Assembly: GCA_034008185.1 (NCBI GenBank)
Contig: CM067085.1
Coordinates: 55,100,602 to 55,164,601 of the forward strand
Length of the DNA: 64,000 nucleotides
Direction of reading: 5' to 3'
Source: Gorsachius magnificus
Lineage: Eukaryota > Chordata > Aves > Pelecaniformes > Ardeidae
Below are positions 1 through 11,740 of the stretch, in pieces. Positions within the stretch are counted from its first letter, which is position 1. Each line of letters starts with the position of its first letter. Below the pieces are notes generated by a model, which had not been told where the DNA came from, did no database searches, and saw only the letters and a list, made by a program, of their open reading frames with translations. Both the position numbers and the translations under genes were made by a program.

Positions 1-3000
1 TCCTGATGCCTTATTAATGGAAGCTCAGCATGGACAAAACAGGAAGTATGCTTCTTTCTGTCATGAGGGAGAGGCTCTATTCTCTCTGTTTTAGACCTGT
101 GCATGGATACAGATTTCCACATTGAGACAGCATCTCTAAATGCTGTACTTTGTGTTAAATAACATAATTGATATCTGGACTTTCTTCTACTTCCCTGTTT
201 TCTGCCCTTTCTCATCTCACATCTTACCTACTGCATGCCACCTTCTCTGATCTTGCACGTTGTATCTGTTCCACCCCCTGCCTGCTTTGTTTTCCTGGCT
301 GGGTTGGGTGTATAGCTGTTCTCTTTATGTCTATTCAGTCAGTGGTTCCCCATGTTTGCCTCTACCTTCAAGGTCTGATGTGACTTTGAATTCTCCAGTT
401 ATTCTCTCTTTAAGTATTGCTGGATCTCAGGCCATTCCTTCTTCCAAAGGATTGCCAGTTTTGAATTCTCATGAAGCTTTCCAACGGGAATGTTTATTTT
501 CTGCTATTAAAATTTTATTTGGCTGAAATATGTACAATATTGATAAATGTTACATTAATGTGTACAAAAATGTATGTTTGTGGAACTCAATGTGAGCAGA
601 AGCAAATGGCAGTAAGATGCTGTGGGAGGAAGGACAAGCAGATGGTGACAGAAACCACTCCTCCTGAATTTGTAGTTGCTGCTGAGTCCAGATGACATGA
701 AGTAGTATTCTTGATTTGGTTTCCAGTAGGGTATGTCACAGAGTGAAAACTGTTTAATTTGCAATTTCTTTCTAGTGATTTAACCAACAAAGGCCCAGCA
801 AACTATTTTGTATATTTTTTCTTCTCTTACCCTTCGTGCTTCATCCTCCCATGTGTGGTTTGCCTTCTTGTAATTAGGGAAGTGCTATTTACATAATTAG
901 GTTCTCTTTTGCCATGGAACTATGTTTCTGAGATGCTGTTGAAATATTACCTTAATAAAACCAGAATTAAAAAACAAATCTTCATTGCTTCACTTTCATT
1001 GATGTCTAAACTACACTTTGAGTCAAAGAAACATCAGGAAAGATCAACCACAGATAAACTATGAACATATCAGTATAAGCTTGAAAAGCTTCTAGATAAG
1101 TTTCCTAACGTGTTAAGTCTGAGGTCCAAACTATACTGAAAGATCATGTCTGAGGAAGAAGCAGCACGTGTCCCCTACTGCCACCCTAAGTAACCCTTGC
1201 AACAGAACCATCAACACCCTGACGTGTCGTGTGGCATGCTGAGCAATGAGTGCTATAGTGGTCACTTCCAAGGGATAGATACTGGAATAAATGCTCACAA
1301 AGCATCCTTAAAGGGCAAAAGAGTTGTAAAAATCTAAAGTCAGTGACTGTAAGGCTGTATGAGTTCACTTTTTGAGCTATTTTCTAACTAAACCTTAGCA
1401 ACTCAAAGATATTATGTGAAACCGCATATTTCAACAAAATTCCAGATTCATTACATTTCTGCCTTACATTGTTTCACTTTTTCTTCCGTTTCATTCCAAA
1501 ATTGGAGACCCCTGTGTTAGAGATTCAGACAATGAATCCTTTTATCTAGCGCTTACATTCATTATTCATCGTGCATTGTCAGTGGATTGCTACTTCAGGC
1601 CTGAATTAGAGATAATTAATCTTAGGAAAGCACTTGTAATTTCACACTTTATGAAGCACTATTGTCTCAGCGCAGCGGTGCTGTGGTAGCAAAATAAATG
1701 CTTATTGTTGCTATGCAGTATCATATCTCTTAATATTTATGTACATTCAAGTCTTTATTTTGCTTGCCTGTCTGTAGGTTTATGTTACAGCAGTCATGTT
1801 TGTGTTTTGCTTTGGAAATATTTTTTGGTAGAATTTCCAGCAGAAGTAGGTTAAATTGTCATTTAAATGGTGAGGTTAGAAAGACCTTTATCCTTTTCAG
1901 TACTGAAAAGGAAAACTTGGAAAAGTGATGGACTTTAGAGCAAGAGGAATCAAGTAGATTCCCAACTCAGCATGCTACTTTAGATGAGTTAAATTGGTAG
2001 CTGGTAATTGGTCAGATACAATATACACGTAGAAACTAAGGCCTGATGTTTTTCATCTGCTGGTTAAATGTTTCTAAACCTTCTTCACATAGCCTTCCAG
2101 GAGCTCTGGTTGCATGCGTGAGCATGTATGTAAGAACTTTACTCAGGAAGTTGATTTCATGTATCACAGCCTTTTTGTTTAGTTTACACACTTGCATAGG
2201 GAACAGTTCATGCTCTGTATCTTACAAGAGCTTAGAAACTCTTCTAAAAATATTGATATCTCTTGACAGTACTTATAACTGGTATTTCTAGAATGCTGAA
2301 AGAATAAAATTATAATCTCCACCCACATGAAGATACTGGAGGGAGTGATTCAATTCATAGTTACCAGAGAACCCTTAGTTGCATAACACAGAGGGGAATA
2401 GTTTGGAGTAAGTATCAAGGTATGCTTGTCCTTCCACTCTTCCCTCGCATGCTATTAATTGCAGCGTGAGATGAAAAACTGAGAGCTAAAAATGGACTTT
2501 TTGTTTCACTTGGTGTTCTTGCTAAGCAGAAAGAAAAATTGTTAAGGGCTTTTAAAATGCTCTCTTAAGTCTCTTCAGCTGTATCTGTATTTGGCTAATT
2601 GTTTTCAGGAATTTTGTGGTAATTGCTAAGGTATAGTGCTTACCGCAATGAGTTTTTTTGATTACACTTTTCATAAAAACTAGCACATCATAAAAACATT
2701 TAATATAATTTTTGCTTAGTATGAGGTTTTCCACAGCAAACATAATTCCTTTGCAGAACTGTTAATCTTACCATAGTCCTTAAAAACAGAAATTGGGGAA
2801 AAATAATTTAAATTTTAAATAAGAGTGTATTACACTGTGTAATTTCTGCTGACTAGAGAAACACCTCCAACCTGAATTACCCTCTGATCCTGACCTCTTA
2901 AGTGGAGTCAAGAATTAGAATTTATTGTTAGTCTAATTAATGCCCTAGCGGTCTAATCAAAATGCAGCAGTTTTTATTGTTAGCCAATTACAGCACTTCT

Positions 3001-6000
3001 AGTCTAATTACTGCTAGTTCCCAATAATCGATGTACACAAGATTCTTCACATCGACCCCATTCAGGCTCACCCTTCCAGTTTCCTGAGCTCTGCTGGGAG
3101 GAGGATGCTGGTGGTGGCTCTGTGTGAGATGTGCTGGGTGCTTTCAAGCTGTAAGTTGCTAATGTTTTGTGTTGGACTAAAAGTTTACCGATGTTAATCA
3201 TGCTGGTTTTGTTAGACCTTTATTGTGTCTGCTATAATTTCCTTAAGACTGTGCAGTTGCACAAAGCTGAGGCGAGTCTAAAACCAAGTTAGACACAAGT
3301 AATCTCACTGTAATGACTTCATTACAATTAAGTGTTTCAACTGCAAAGCATGTGCTGGCACAGCTAAATCCAAGCTCAAAAAAATAAGTTGAGACCAAGC
3401 GAAGCCTAGCCAAAACGTGGGGAAGTCTTTAGGCCTCGTGTTTCTGAGGCAGCCTGCTAATAGCAGTGGCAATACTGTCTTTATAGAGCTACAAATTGTG
3501 TGTTTGTGAGATAAATCTGTGTGCAGTGCGTATGCTAGAGAGGGGGGAGCATAAGCTGACCTTTCAGGTTGGCTTGCTGAGTAATAGTAGCTGAAGATGG
3601 AATTAGTCTGCTTGCAAAGCTATAAGCTGTTACGGTGGTGTTGGAACTACTGACATCTCTTCATATTGGCCAGTCTGTAGTAAACCACAGCTTCTCCTGT
3701 GCGGTCATCTGGTCTGCGGCAGCTCCTGCAAAACAAGCCTCCTGATTGCTGCCAGGTGTCATTTTGACATACACTTGAAAGGATGTTTTTAAAGGATGTT
3801 TTTAAGCTCTTAAAGTCTTTCATTGCAGCTTCCATTTTTCAGTGTAAGATGTTCTTCAGTGTTGAGTCATTTTCTGGTGATGAAGTGTGGAGGTTTTCTC
3901 GTGTTTACAGTCTCCTCCTTGTGAGCTGACATGGCTTATTACACTAGGGGCCTCTGATCCGAACTACAGCAGTTTGGCAAAATGGAAAGATAATCTCTTC
4001 AGAAAGAAAATCTCTGCAAGCTGTTTGAATCTGGTGTGATAGGGCAGAGGTTCTTCAGAGGCCATGGACTGGGTGATTTTTTTTGTGGTGGTTGTTGTTT
4101 TGGGTTGTGTGTTTTTTTCCAATCTTATTGTTGGAAGAACTTAATGTCTGTGAAACGGAGATTCTGGATTTCTGGGAAATGCGATTTATAATCTTTTGAG
4201 GTTAGATCTGGACCAAAGTCTACCGGAAAACATCAAGAGTGACACCAAATAAATCTTCAGATTGTCTGTCTTTGTGTTTGTAAGGATCAAAAAAGACTCA
4301 GATTTTCTGTCTTTATTTTACTCGGGTAATGTTTGAAATACTCAGTTTAGCTGAAGCTGTGATAAATTTGCCATTCTGCTGTATGAAGTGTAGCAAAAGT
4401 AGAGGGAGTCATGTTTATAAAACTTAAGTCTGTCCTTTCATGAGAGCAGCTGCTTCATCTAGTCTACTCCAGCCTGTTTAATAACAAATTAGGAGTACTA
4501 GGAATACCATCCAGAATACAAAAATAAAATTTTGTCTTTCTTTCCTGTGCTTCAATCCTAGATCTTCCATCCATTCTGAGTCAAGGGCTTTATTTTTGTT
4601 GTTTTGTTACTATTCTATGAGAGGTACCCATTTATGTCCCTATCAGAGGCATAGCTTATTAGAAAAAAAAATTGCTCGCAAAACTTGCTCATTTAGGTAT
4701 AGGTACCTGGTATAGGTAAGTTAATAAACTTCTTGGCATATCAGAACAGTCATTAACAGCTGCAAACTGCCCTGCTTTTTCACACAATGAAACTCTTTTG
4801 GTTTTGAATCTTGAAATTGTGCTATGGGTAATCTTTCCAAACATTACAAGTAGATAATCTGTGTATAATTTTCAGTCTAAAATTCTGTCTACAGCTTTGA
4901 TTAGGTTCTTCAGTGTGTTTGGAGTTCTCTGCCTAATCTCTGTGTTATTTATAAGGAATGTTCTTACCTCACTATTATCTAGAACTTGGCAAAAGTGTGA
5001 AGCTTCAAGATGTGCCCCTATACCTGTCCCCTTTTTTCCTCGCTCCCTGATACACACTTTCATTGATTGTTTTTGGGAGGAAGTGTCTACAATTTTCCAT
5101 TTGCTGGTCTCTTAGGTTACAGGGAAAGGCAGTTATGATCTCATGCCCTCCCAGTACTTCCTCGGTTAATGTGCTACCTCTTGTATTTAAGACATAGGAT
5201 CCTAAGTGTTTCCTAGAAAAATCATTACAGTCCTTGATGAATATACCAAATACTAGGACTTTGGTCTATTGTCAAAACAATTAGAGAAATGTTTTTTCAT
5301 TCATAGTTGAGATCTATAATAGAAGCTGGCTATTTCATCTCCTTCACTGAGTTCCCAACCTTAGTTCATAAGCTTTTTTTTCTACTACCTCTGAAAGTGC
5401 TTTATTTCTTAGTGTTAGCATTCCTTGTGACTTACCCTGCTGTGTATCTGTTAAGTCCCCCACAGTCTCCTCCTTGAGTAATTGCTTCTATCTCAGTCTG
5501 TTTATTTCCCATCAACCTGGCATTAATATACAAATAGTTGTGAGACAGTTTATTCCCTTTCTTTCTTGGTAAGTAGTTGTGTATTGTTTTCTTCTTTCTT
5601 TCCTCCTCCCTCTTTTCCTCTTACTGTCTACAAGCCTGGCATTTCAGTTCTTGACTTACAGTTGTCTTTTTGTCGAAAAGTGAATCTTGTATCCACTCCA
5701 GGCTGGTTTTTTCTATGCTGGCTCTGAAGACAGAAGATAGAATGTCTGAAGGGAAGCAGTAGCTAGTCAAGAGCACATGTATGCTCTGTGAGGACTGTGC
5801 TCCATGGATGAAGTCTCTAGACTTCTCCCTTCAGTTGATAAAGGAATGCTAAGCTTACTGTGCATAGTGGCATAGAAAGTTAAGATGAGGTTTAGCAGAT
5901 CATATGTGGACTTCCCTGGGGAGAGTGAACGAATACGCAGTCAGTTTAAGAGGTGACCTCTTTGCAGACATTCAGTACTCAAAGTGCTGTTAGTCCTTAT

Positions 6001-7262
6001 TTTTGTTTCTGGGGTTGGTAGCAAGATATAAAATGAAAGTCGTCAGCTGTTGAGCGTTTGATCCTTTTGAGCTGATGGAACCAGGTACCAGTGATCTTCA
6101 CAGCACATAATACATCTTTTCCTGGAGACTATCTAGAAAGAAATGATGTGCCTTGAAAAGATGTAACTGGAAAAGGTAATCTCTCAAATGTGGCAATTAC
6201 TAAAACTCATGGCGCATCTCTTATTCTTCTGGATAGCTCAAAATATAATAGGCAGACCACACACAAGTTGATGAATGTGTTTTTTGCTGGTTTTGATTCA
6301 GAAAGTAATGGCAAATGAGAGAGGAAGGGTTCCTTGAAGTAACATTTTGGTCATTTCTAAGGGTAATAGTTGGTGGCACTGTATGGGGATGCACATCTGA
6401 GAAAGTGAAGTGAGAAGGGAACCCAGAGGTGGTAAAAAAAAAAAGGGAGTGAGAATAGAAAGACATTAGATCAAATATAGATGTGTAGAATGTGGACAAG
6501 GACTCTAATGGCAGGAAAAAAATTACTTCAAACAAAAATTGATATTAGTGGAGAGTAAGGTGGTTAACCGGAGGAGGCAAAAATGGGATACATTGCAAAG
6601 TAATTTGGAGCAGATGGGAGATGGGAAAAAAAATGAAGAGCAAAGATGTCTAACTATAAAAAGCTGTAAAAGTCAAGGTGACAGATGAGGGCTTAGAAAA
6701 AAGTGCTTTAGTAAACAAATTACAGAACCCAAATCACTTCTTTGCTTGCTGAAGGGAAGGAAACAGGAGAGAAAGAATTGGAGGTGACAATGAAGTTTTG
6801 ATCCTGAGAGAGAGAGTAAAAGTGTATGCATTATTTAGAATAGAAAAGGAAGACTGTAGTAAGAGACTAGGAAAAAAGGTATGCTCAGTACTAGAAAGAG
6901 TCAGTTTGTGATAATGGTGTAGCAGGAATGGGAGAGGAAGCTGACATTTGGATTAGAACCAACTTGAAGGAAATGTGCTGAATAATTGCTGTGTGCTTGA
7001 ACAGATATGCGGAGGTGGCAATTAAGTCACTGGAAAACCTGTACTTGCAATGGGCTTGTTCCCTACGAGAGGGCCAAAAGAATCAGTATAGCAGTGAATC
7101 AGTACATCAGAGCGTTAGGAATATTTCTTACTGCAATGTTACTCCTTGCCATGAAATGTATAACTCAAGTTGCTTTATGGATGCTATGAAATAATGATAA
7201 TGATCACTCAATTTGCTGTATTTTTATCACTTAATAAAAAATGCCTTCTCTCTTGTGCTTAG
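1..7262 (+). other. NEK7: NEK7 intron (3' part) upstream of the first visible coding exon
   Basis: No coding exon is recognisable in this stretch. In particular, the exon encoding the glycine-rich loop and catalytic Lys of NEK7 is not found, so this is the tail of a longer intron. It ends in a pyrimidine-rich acceptor (ctctcttgtgcttag). It contains a cluster of TAAT and TTATTGTTA motifs at about 2.9-3.0 kb that resembles a conserved regulatory element, and a purine-rich block at about 6.29-6.96 kb. Otherwise it is AT-rich sequence without features I can name. The short open frames in it look random. Confidence 0.85.
2905..3030. promoter_or_regulatory. Candidate conserved regulatory element with repeated homeodomain and SOX-like motifs
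   Basis: Within about 100 bases the core GTCTAAT occurs three times (2931, 2951, 3002), twice followed by TA to give the homeodomain core TAATTA. The decamer TTTATTGTTA, which contains an ATTGTT SOX-type core, occurs twice (2921-2930 and 2973-2982), the second time followed by GCCAATTA. This density is unusual for the surrounding intron. Homeodomain and SOX binding to such cores is established in general. That this stretch is an enhancer, and for which gene (NEK7 or a neighbour such as LHX9), is inference. An alignment with other birds and mammals would decide. Confidence 0.3.
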
Positions 7263-7325
7263 ATATTTGATTTAATGGATGACAAAGCCCGTGCTGACTG
7301 CATCAAAGAAATAGATCTTCTTAAG
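7263..7325 (+). CDS. NEK7: NEK7 coding exon, residues 67-87 (helix C)
   Basis: The 63-base exon starts in phase 0 after a tttag-type acceptor (gtgcttag) and ends at AAG|gtaaaa, encoding 21 residues from IFDLMDDK to EIDLLK. It covers helix C of the kinase N-lobe. Glu82, the partner of the upstream catalytic Lys64, is present in CIKEIDLL. Residue numbers assume the standard 302-residue protein. One position stands out: residue 73 is Asp (codon 7281-7283), where I recall Ala in the human protein. The short 536-base intron that follows links it to the next exon, which continues directly with QLNHPNV. The match to NEK7 is essentially complete, so the identity is certain although the exon is short. 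Confidence 0.97.
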
Positions 7326-7861
7326 GTAAAAGATTTGTTTAGAAAATGCGCAGCCATCATCAAAGTATATTAAGTTTTTCATGGATATACGTGAGGTGTC
7401 CACTGTTGTCTGTGTAGAGTTTTTGTAAGCCTCACTTAAGGAATTTTATAATCCTCATTGCTTTAAAAATTAACTTTGAGAAGTAAATCCTATAGAAAAG
7501 TGGGTAACTTTTCAAGTAGAAGTTTCTGCAAAACCATAGTATTGTAAATAACTGTGTCCTGCGTACAGTAAAATACTGATTTAAAAAATGACTGCTGTTT
7601 CAGGTAAGTTTAGCATGCTATTGCATAGGCACATTGAAGCAAAATTTCTTTAAAATTGCAATGTCAGTCATAATGGAATTTGAGGATCAACATGATGTTC
7701 TTGCAAAATCTTTATCTGTAAATGCATCTCGTAAGCATGTACTTCCTGTATCATACTGAAATAGAGGTTGTTTTGTTTGCCTAAATAGGAATGTTTCATT
7801 TGTCAGTCTTAAAAGATAAGATGCGCTCTACACTAAAATGTGCATTATTCTGCTTTCTTAG
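7326..7861 (+). other. NEK7: NEK7 intron, 536 bp
   Basis: This is the shortest intron of the gene in the window. It runs from gtaaaa at the 5' end to a ttctgctttcttag acceptor. It is AT-rich. I see no repeat, RNA gene or conserved-looking block in it. Confidence 0.95.
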
Positions 7862-7972
7862 CAACTGAATCATCCAAATGTAATTAAATATTATGCCTCA
7901 TTCATTGAAGACAATGAACTGAACATAGTGTTGGAATTAGCTGATGCTGGAGATCTCTCTAGAATGATAAAG
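7862..7972 (+). CDS. NEK7: NEK7 coding exon, residues 88-124 (N-lobe sheet, hinge)
   Basis: The 111-base exon is in phase 0 at both ends and encodes 37 residues from [14 protein letters not shown] to DLSRMIK, followed by the donor gtagga. It contains strands 4 and 5, the gatekeeper and hinge region at about 111-116 (LELADA) and the start of helix D. Tyr97, whose side chain points into the active site in the autoinhibited Tyr-down form described for NEK7, is present as the first Tyr of KYYAS. NEK6 differs here, which helps assign the paralogue. Arg121, reported as part of the NLRP3 contact surface in the mammalian complex, is kept. The donor leads into the longest intron of the window, about 15 kb. 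Confidence 0.98.
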
Positions 7973-9268
7973 GTAGGAATCAACTTTTTTTAAAAAATGA
8001 AAAACTTGTAACATTCAGCTTCTTTGCCTTTTCATTCTGCGTGCTCGTCACTGGGTGAAATGCAGTGAAAATGTCAGGAACTGTGGAGAAAAGTGGAGTG
8101 GTTTAGACTGACTTTTTTAAAATGTATGCACAGTATTGATGTTTATGTAAGTATTTTTTACACTGTTGCCCAGAATGCAAGTGCAGATGGGGACATAACT
8201 AGGATGAAATTATATTAGTGCTGGGGAGAAGAAAAAAAAAAAGCCTTTAAAGAAAAGCACTGTCACCACCATTTAGAACAATGCATTTTGACAGCATTCC
8301 TGATTTTTGGCACAATGGTGTTTTATGTTCCAATGTTCTGCTCTCCATAATAGTAATGAAAGCAGAGAAGGGCTGGTGTAGCAAGGCAGAAGTTTATTCT
8401 GTATCTTGAACTTCAACTGCTAACCACTTTAGCAAACAAAATAAAGATTAAAATGGAAATAACTATTGTTTTATAGGTCTAATTAAATACTTCTTTATCT
8501 TAAGCCTAACAGATATTCTGAAAATTTATTTCATATTTGGTTGAAATCACATGCAATGAACTTACTGATATGTGGTTGTGCATTATGGGTTAATTGCTTT
8601 CTTTTGTAGTTTTAAAATACCTGTTCTCTAGCTAATCAGAAAAAATTATCCAAGACCCATTGTATAAACTTTGTATTCTGAAACTTATATAAACTTTTAA
8701 CTAGGTTTTTGATCTTTGTTTGACATCTGAAAACTACTTCCCTTCTTTTCTTAGCCTTTTTCCACTGGGTCTTGATTTTAGTATGTCCCTTTGGTGTACT
8801 TTCTTCTGTGCACACCAACATTATTGTTGTCAACAGAGTGTAACTCTGGGAACAGATAATGCCAGTCAATTAGCATTCGCTCAGCAACAGCCAGGCACAG
8901 TACAGGGTTCTGCTGTTTTGCTTAGGACCTACATGAATAGAGAATGTTAATTTCTTCATTAATGACTTTCATACTGAATTTTTTTTTTGAGCTTTTGAAG
9001 AATATTCCCTTCTAGATTGATAATTGTAAGGTAGGACAGTCAAAATTTGGTTCTAAACACGTTGACAGCGTTCTGTTAATATTTATATCGAAATCTGATA
9101 TTTTTTTCACCTTATGAATTATTAATTCTGTGGGCTTACATTTCATAAAACATAAAGGAAGGTTTGTCTTTTATTTTGAATGTTCAGTTTTGACACAGCA
9201 GTTATTAATATGAGTACTCTGTGACAGATTGCCTTATGGCATGTCTTGTCTTATGACCCATTGAAGCT

Positions 9269-9384
9269 TTCCCCCCGCTTTTTCTTCTCCACCCACCCCG
9301 CTTTTTCTTCTCCCTTCCCCCTGCTTTTTCCCCGCCCGCCCCCGCCCCCCCCCCCCCCCCCCGGCTCCGCTTTTTCTTCTTCAT
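9269..9384. repeat. Pyrimidine minisatellite with an 18-base C run
   Basis: A unit of the type CCCCGCTTTTTCTTCTCC occurs about four times with variation, at about 9273, 9296, 9316 and 9365, interrupted by a C/G-rich core with an 18-base C homopolymer (9345-9362). All pyrimidine runs are on the + strand, so the transcript carries the C-rich version and the template strand the G-rich one. The opposite strand has enough G runs to form a G-quadruplex. Length here is likely to be unstable and prone to assembly error. Confidence 0.9.
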
Positions 9385-11724
9385 TTTAAATCCAGTGTGT
9401 GAATAATGGCTTCTTCAGTGCAGTTGGCCTCATTACACCTTGCCCAAGTTGGTGGGTATTTCTTACAGGCTCGATCTTGGAGGCACTTTGTGGTTGTCCT
9501 CTTAACACAGGGATCATGTTTAATGTAGCAAACTTAGATTGCTGTTTGATGTTAATGACAGCCTATCAGACTATTATTAAATATGTATGAGATGGTGCAA
9601 TGCACTCTGTCTTCATGCTGCTGGTGGAGGAAATGATTTGGTAGACTACTTGGACACTATGAGTTTAAATGTGGGGTGCATCAGTTATATAGCGTTGTCT
9701 TAAAGTAGTATTTTTAAAATTGCCTGAAAAATAAATGATATATAATGGTATGGAAACTTCCTAGCAGAATGGCTGCCTGTCACACTACTAAGGTAAATAA
9801 CTATGTTGTGTTATTAAAATAAAGAAGCCATGCTTTACTTTCCAGTGTTCTTGCTAGAATGCTGCTGTTCTAGCATGATGTTGAGGTGCCCCTAGAAGAG
9901 TGTTTGTGTGCCAGGCTTGTTGTGTGATTTGTAGGAGGGATCAAGCATGTTTTTGAAATTGTAAATGACCACAGCTTGAATGAGACCAATGTTAATGTGA
10001 GGGAAAGCTACTGAGCTAGTTTACTTGGGTATTTGTTATGACATTATTGGCACATCAGAGAATTCCTGCAAAGCTGTTGTGCCTCACAGTGCACCTTAAT
10101 GAATTCTTCAGTTCTTCCCTTAATGAACTACATCCTTGCTGCCCAGATTTTATACCATCCCTCTTGTTACCTGTGAATAATACTCTCTTTGTCCCCATTG
10201 AGTAAGACAACTGAGGAAAATCACTTGGTGCATTCATATGGGTTCTAATAGAATTCATAGAATCTGCTGTATGTCTGGAAAACAAAAGCAGCTGCATTGG
10301 CATTTACAAATCGCATAATGGAATCAGAGGTGTCTCATGTGTTCTCTCTGTCTCTCTGTGTTTATGTATGTACATACACAGAGTTAATCCACTTTAATTT
10401 TTTTTTTTTAATTACCTCTGTCACAGGGAGATGTTTCAGTACAGCCTCCGTTCTCAAAAGTAGGAGGAAGCAAAATTGAGAATTTCTTATCTTGCAGCTT
10501 TTAACAGCCTGGTAGAATTCTTAGATGTGGCATGTCAGTAATACTGAGAGGCAAATGTTATCAGTGAGGGGAAATACTTGCATTTGACTTACAATTGGTT
10601 TTGCGCTAGAATATGTACCTCAGTAGTATGTAATCCCTGTGTAGGGATGGTGAAAGAAGGAAAAATTCTTGATTTTCTGTATCTGTGAATTAAGCTGCTG
10701 GATACTACTGCATCAAAGATTTTACAAGTAAATAATTAGTAACTGTTGTGTTAGTTCCCAGTTGCTCGTAGTCTGTTGTTTGTTGGTGTCTGTGGTCTCT
10801 ACTGTGGAATGTGGTGATAGTACGTGGCTACCAAGGTTGAGGGTAGTTCCTGAGAATTCCTGGTGTTACCTTGTAATGCCACCTCCTTTTGCAATACAAA
10901 AATATGCTGTGAAGAAGGTTTGGGGCTTGATCCCTTTTCCTATTAGTCATGGCACTTCACCACCACAGACAGTGACAGGGCAAAAATTGTTCTGTGGACT
11001 TTCTTGGTTTGGGATTTTTTTTTTTCCTTTTTAAAGCAACATTGAATTTGATAAAGAACAATGATATATGGATAAAGAAAATCATAAATTAAAAGAACTA
11101 CAATTTAATCAGAATACTTATAATGATTCAGTAAAAAGAATTAGTAAAGTCTGTGCTGAATATGGTAGAAAAAAAAGAATTTGAACTATTTTGCAGAATA
11201 ATTAGCATATTATTTAAGATTAAATATGAAGTTATTAGAAGGCTCGTGAGAAGGGATGTTATCAAGACACTAAAATGTTGTGATTGCTCTTTTTTTTAAA
11301 AGCAGAAATAAACTTCTACGTCTTTTTCTTTTCTGCAGATATTTTTAGTTTTTCTGGCAAATAATCTTAGCACATCAAAAAAAATTCAAACTTTAAACTG
11401 AATATGTCATACAGATCTTAAGGAAGTTAATCGTGTTTTGGGAACAAGCATGAAAGCTTTCATCTAAAAAGTTGAAAATATGTTTGCAGCTTTCTCAGGG
11501 TAGAAAATAATTTGAATTCTACAAAATGTCACCTAGGCACTTCATCCACTCTTCAGAGAACACTATTTTGTGTGTACTTTTTTCCAACTTAAAATTAAAA
11601 AAAATACTATGATTATGTAGGTAAAATAAGACAAATATTTTAAAACTACTCATTAGTATCAAGTTCATATTGATATCTCGGGTTTCTGTAGTTGGGAACA
11701 GTGGATTCTTTGTCCTTAAACATA

Positions 11725-11740
11725 TTTTTTTTTTTTTTTT
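11725..11740. repeat. Poly-T run (16 bases)
   Basis: A plain T homopolymer inside the large intron, followed by tataggacag. It resembles an acceptor tract, but no coding frame of NEK7 follows it. Confidence 0.85.

Noticed and set aside
1..7262. Search for the first NEK7 coding exon (start codon, glycine-rich loop, catalytic Lys)
   Set aside because: No frame with the expected residues was found on the + strand; the exon must lie upstream of the window.
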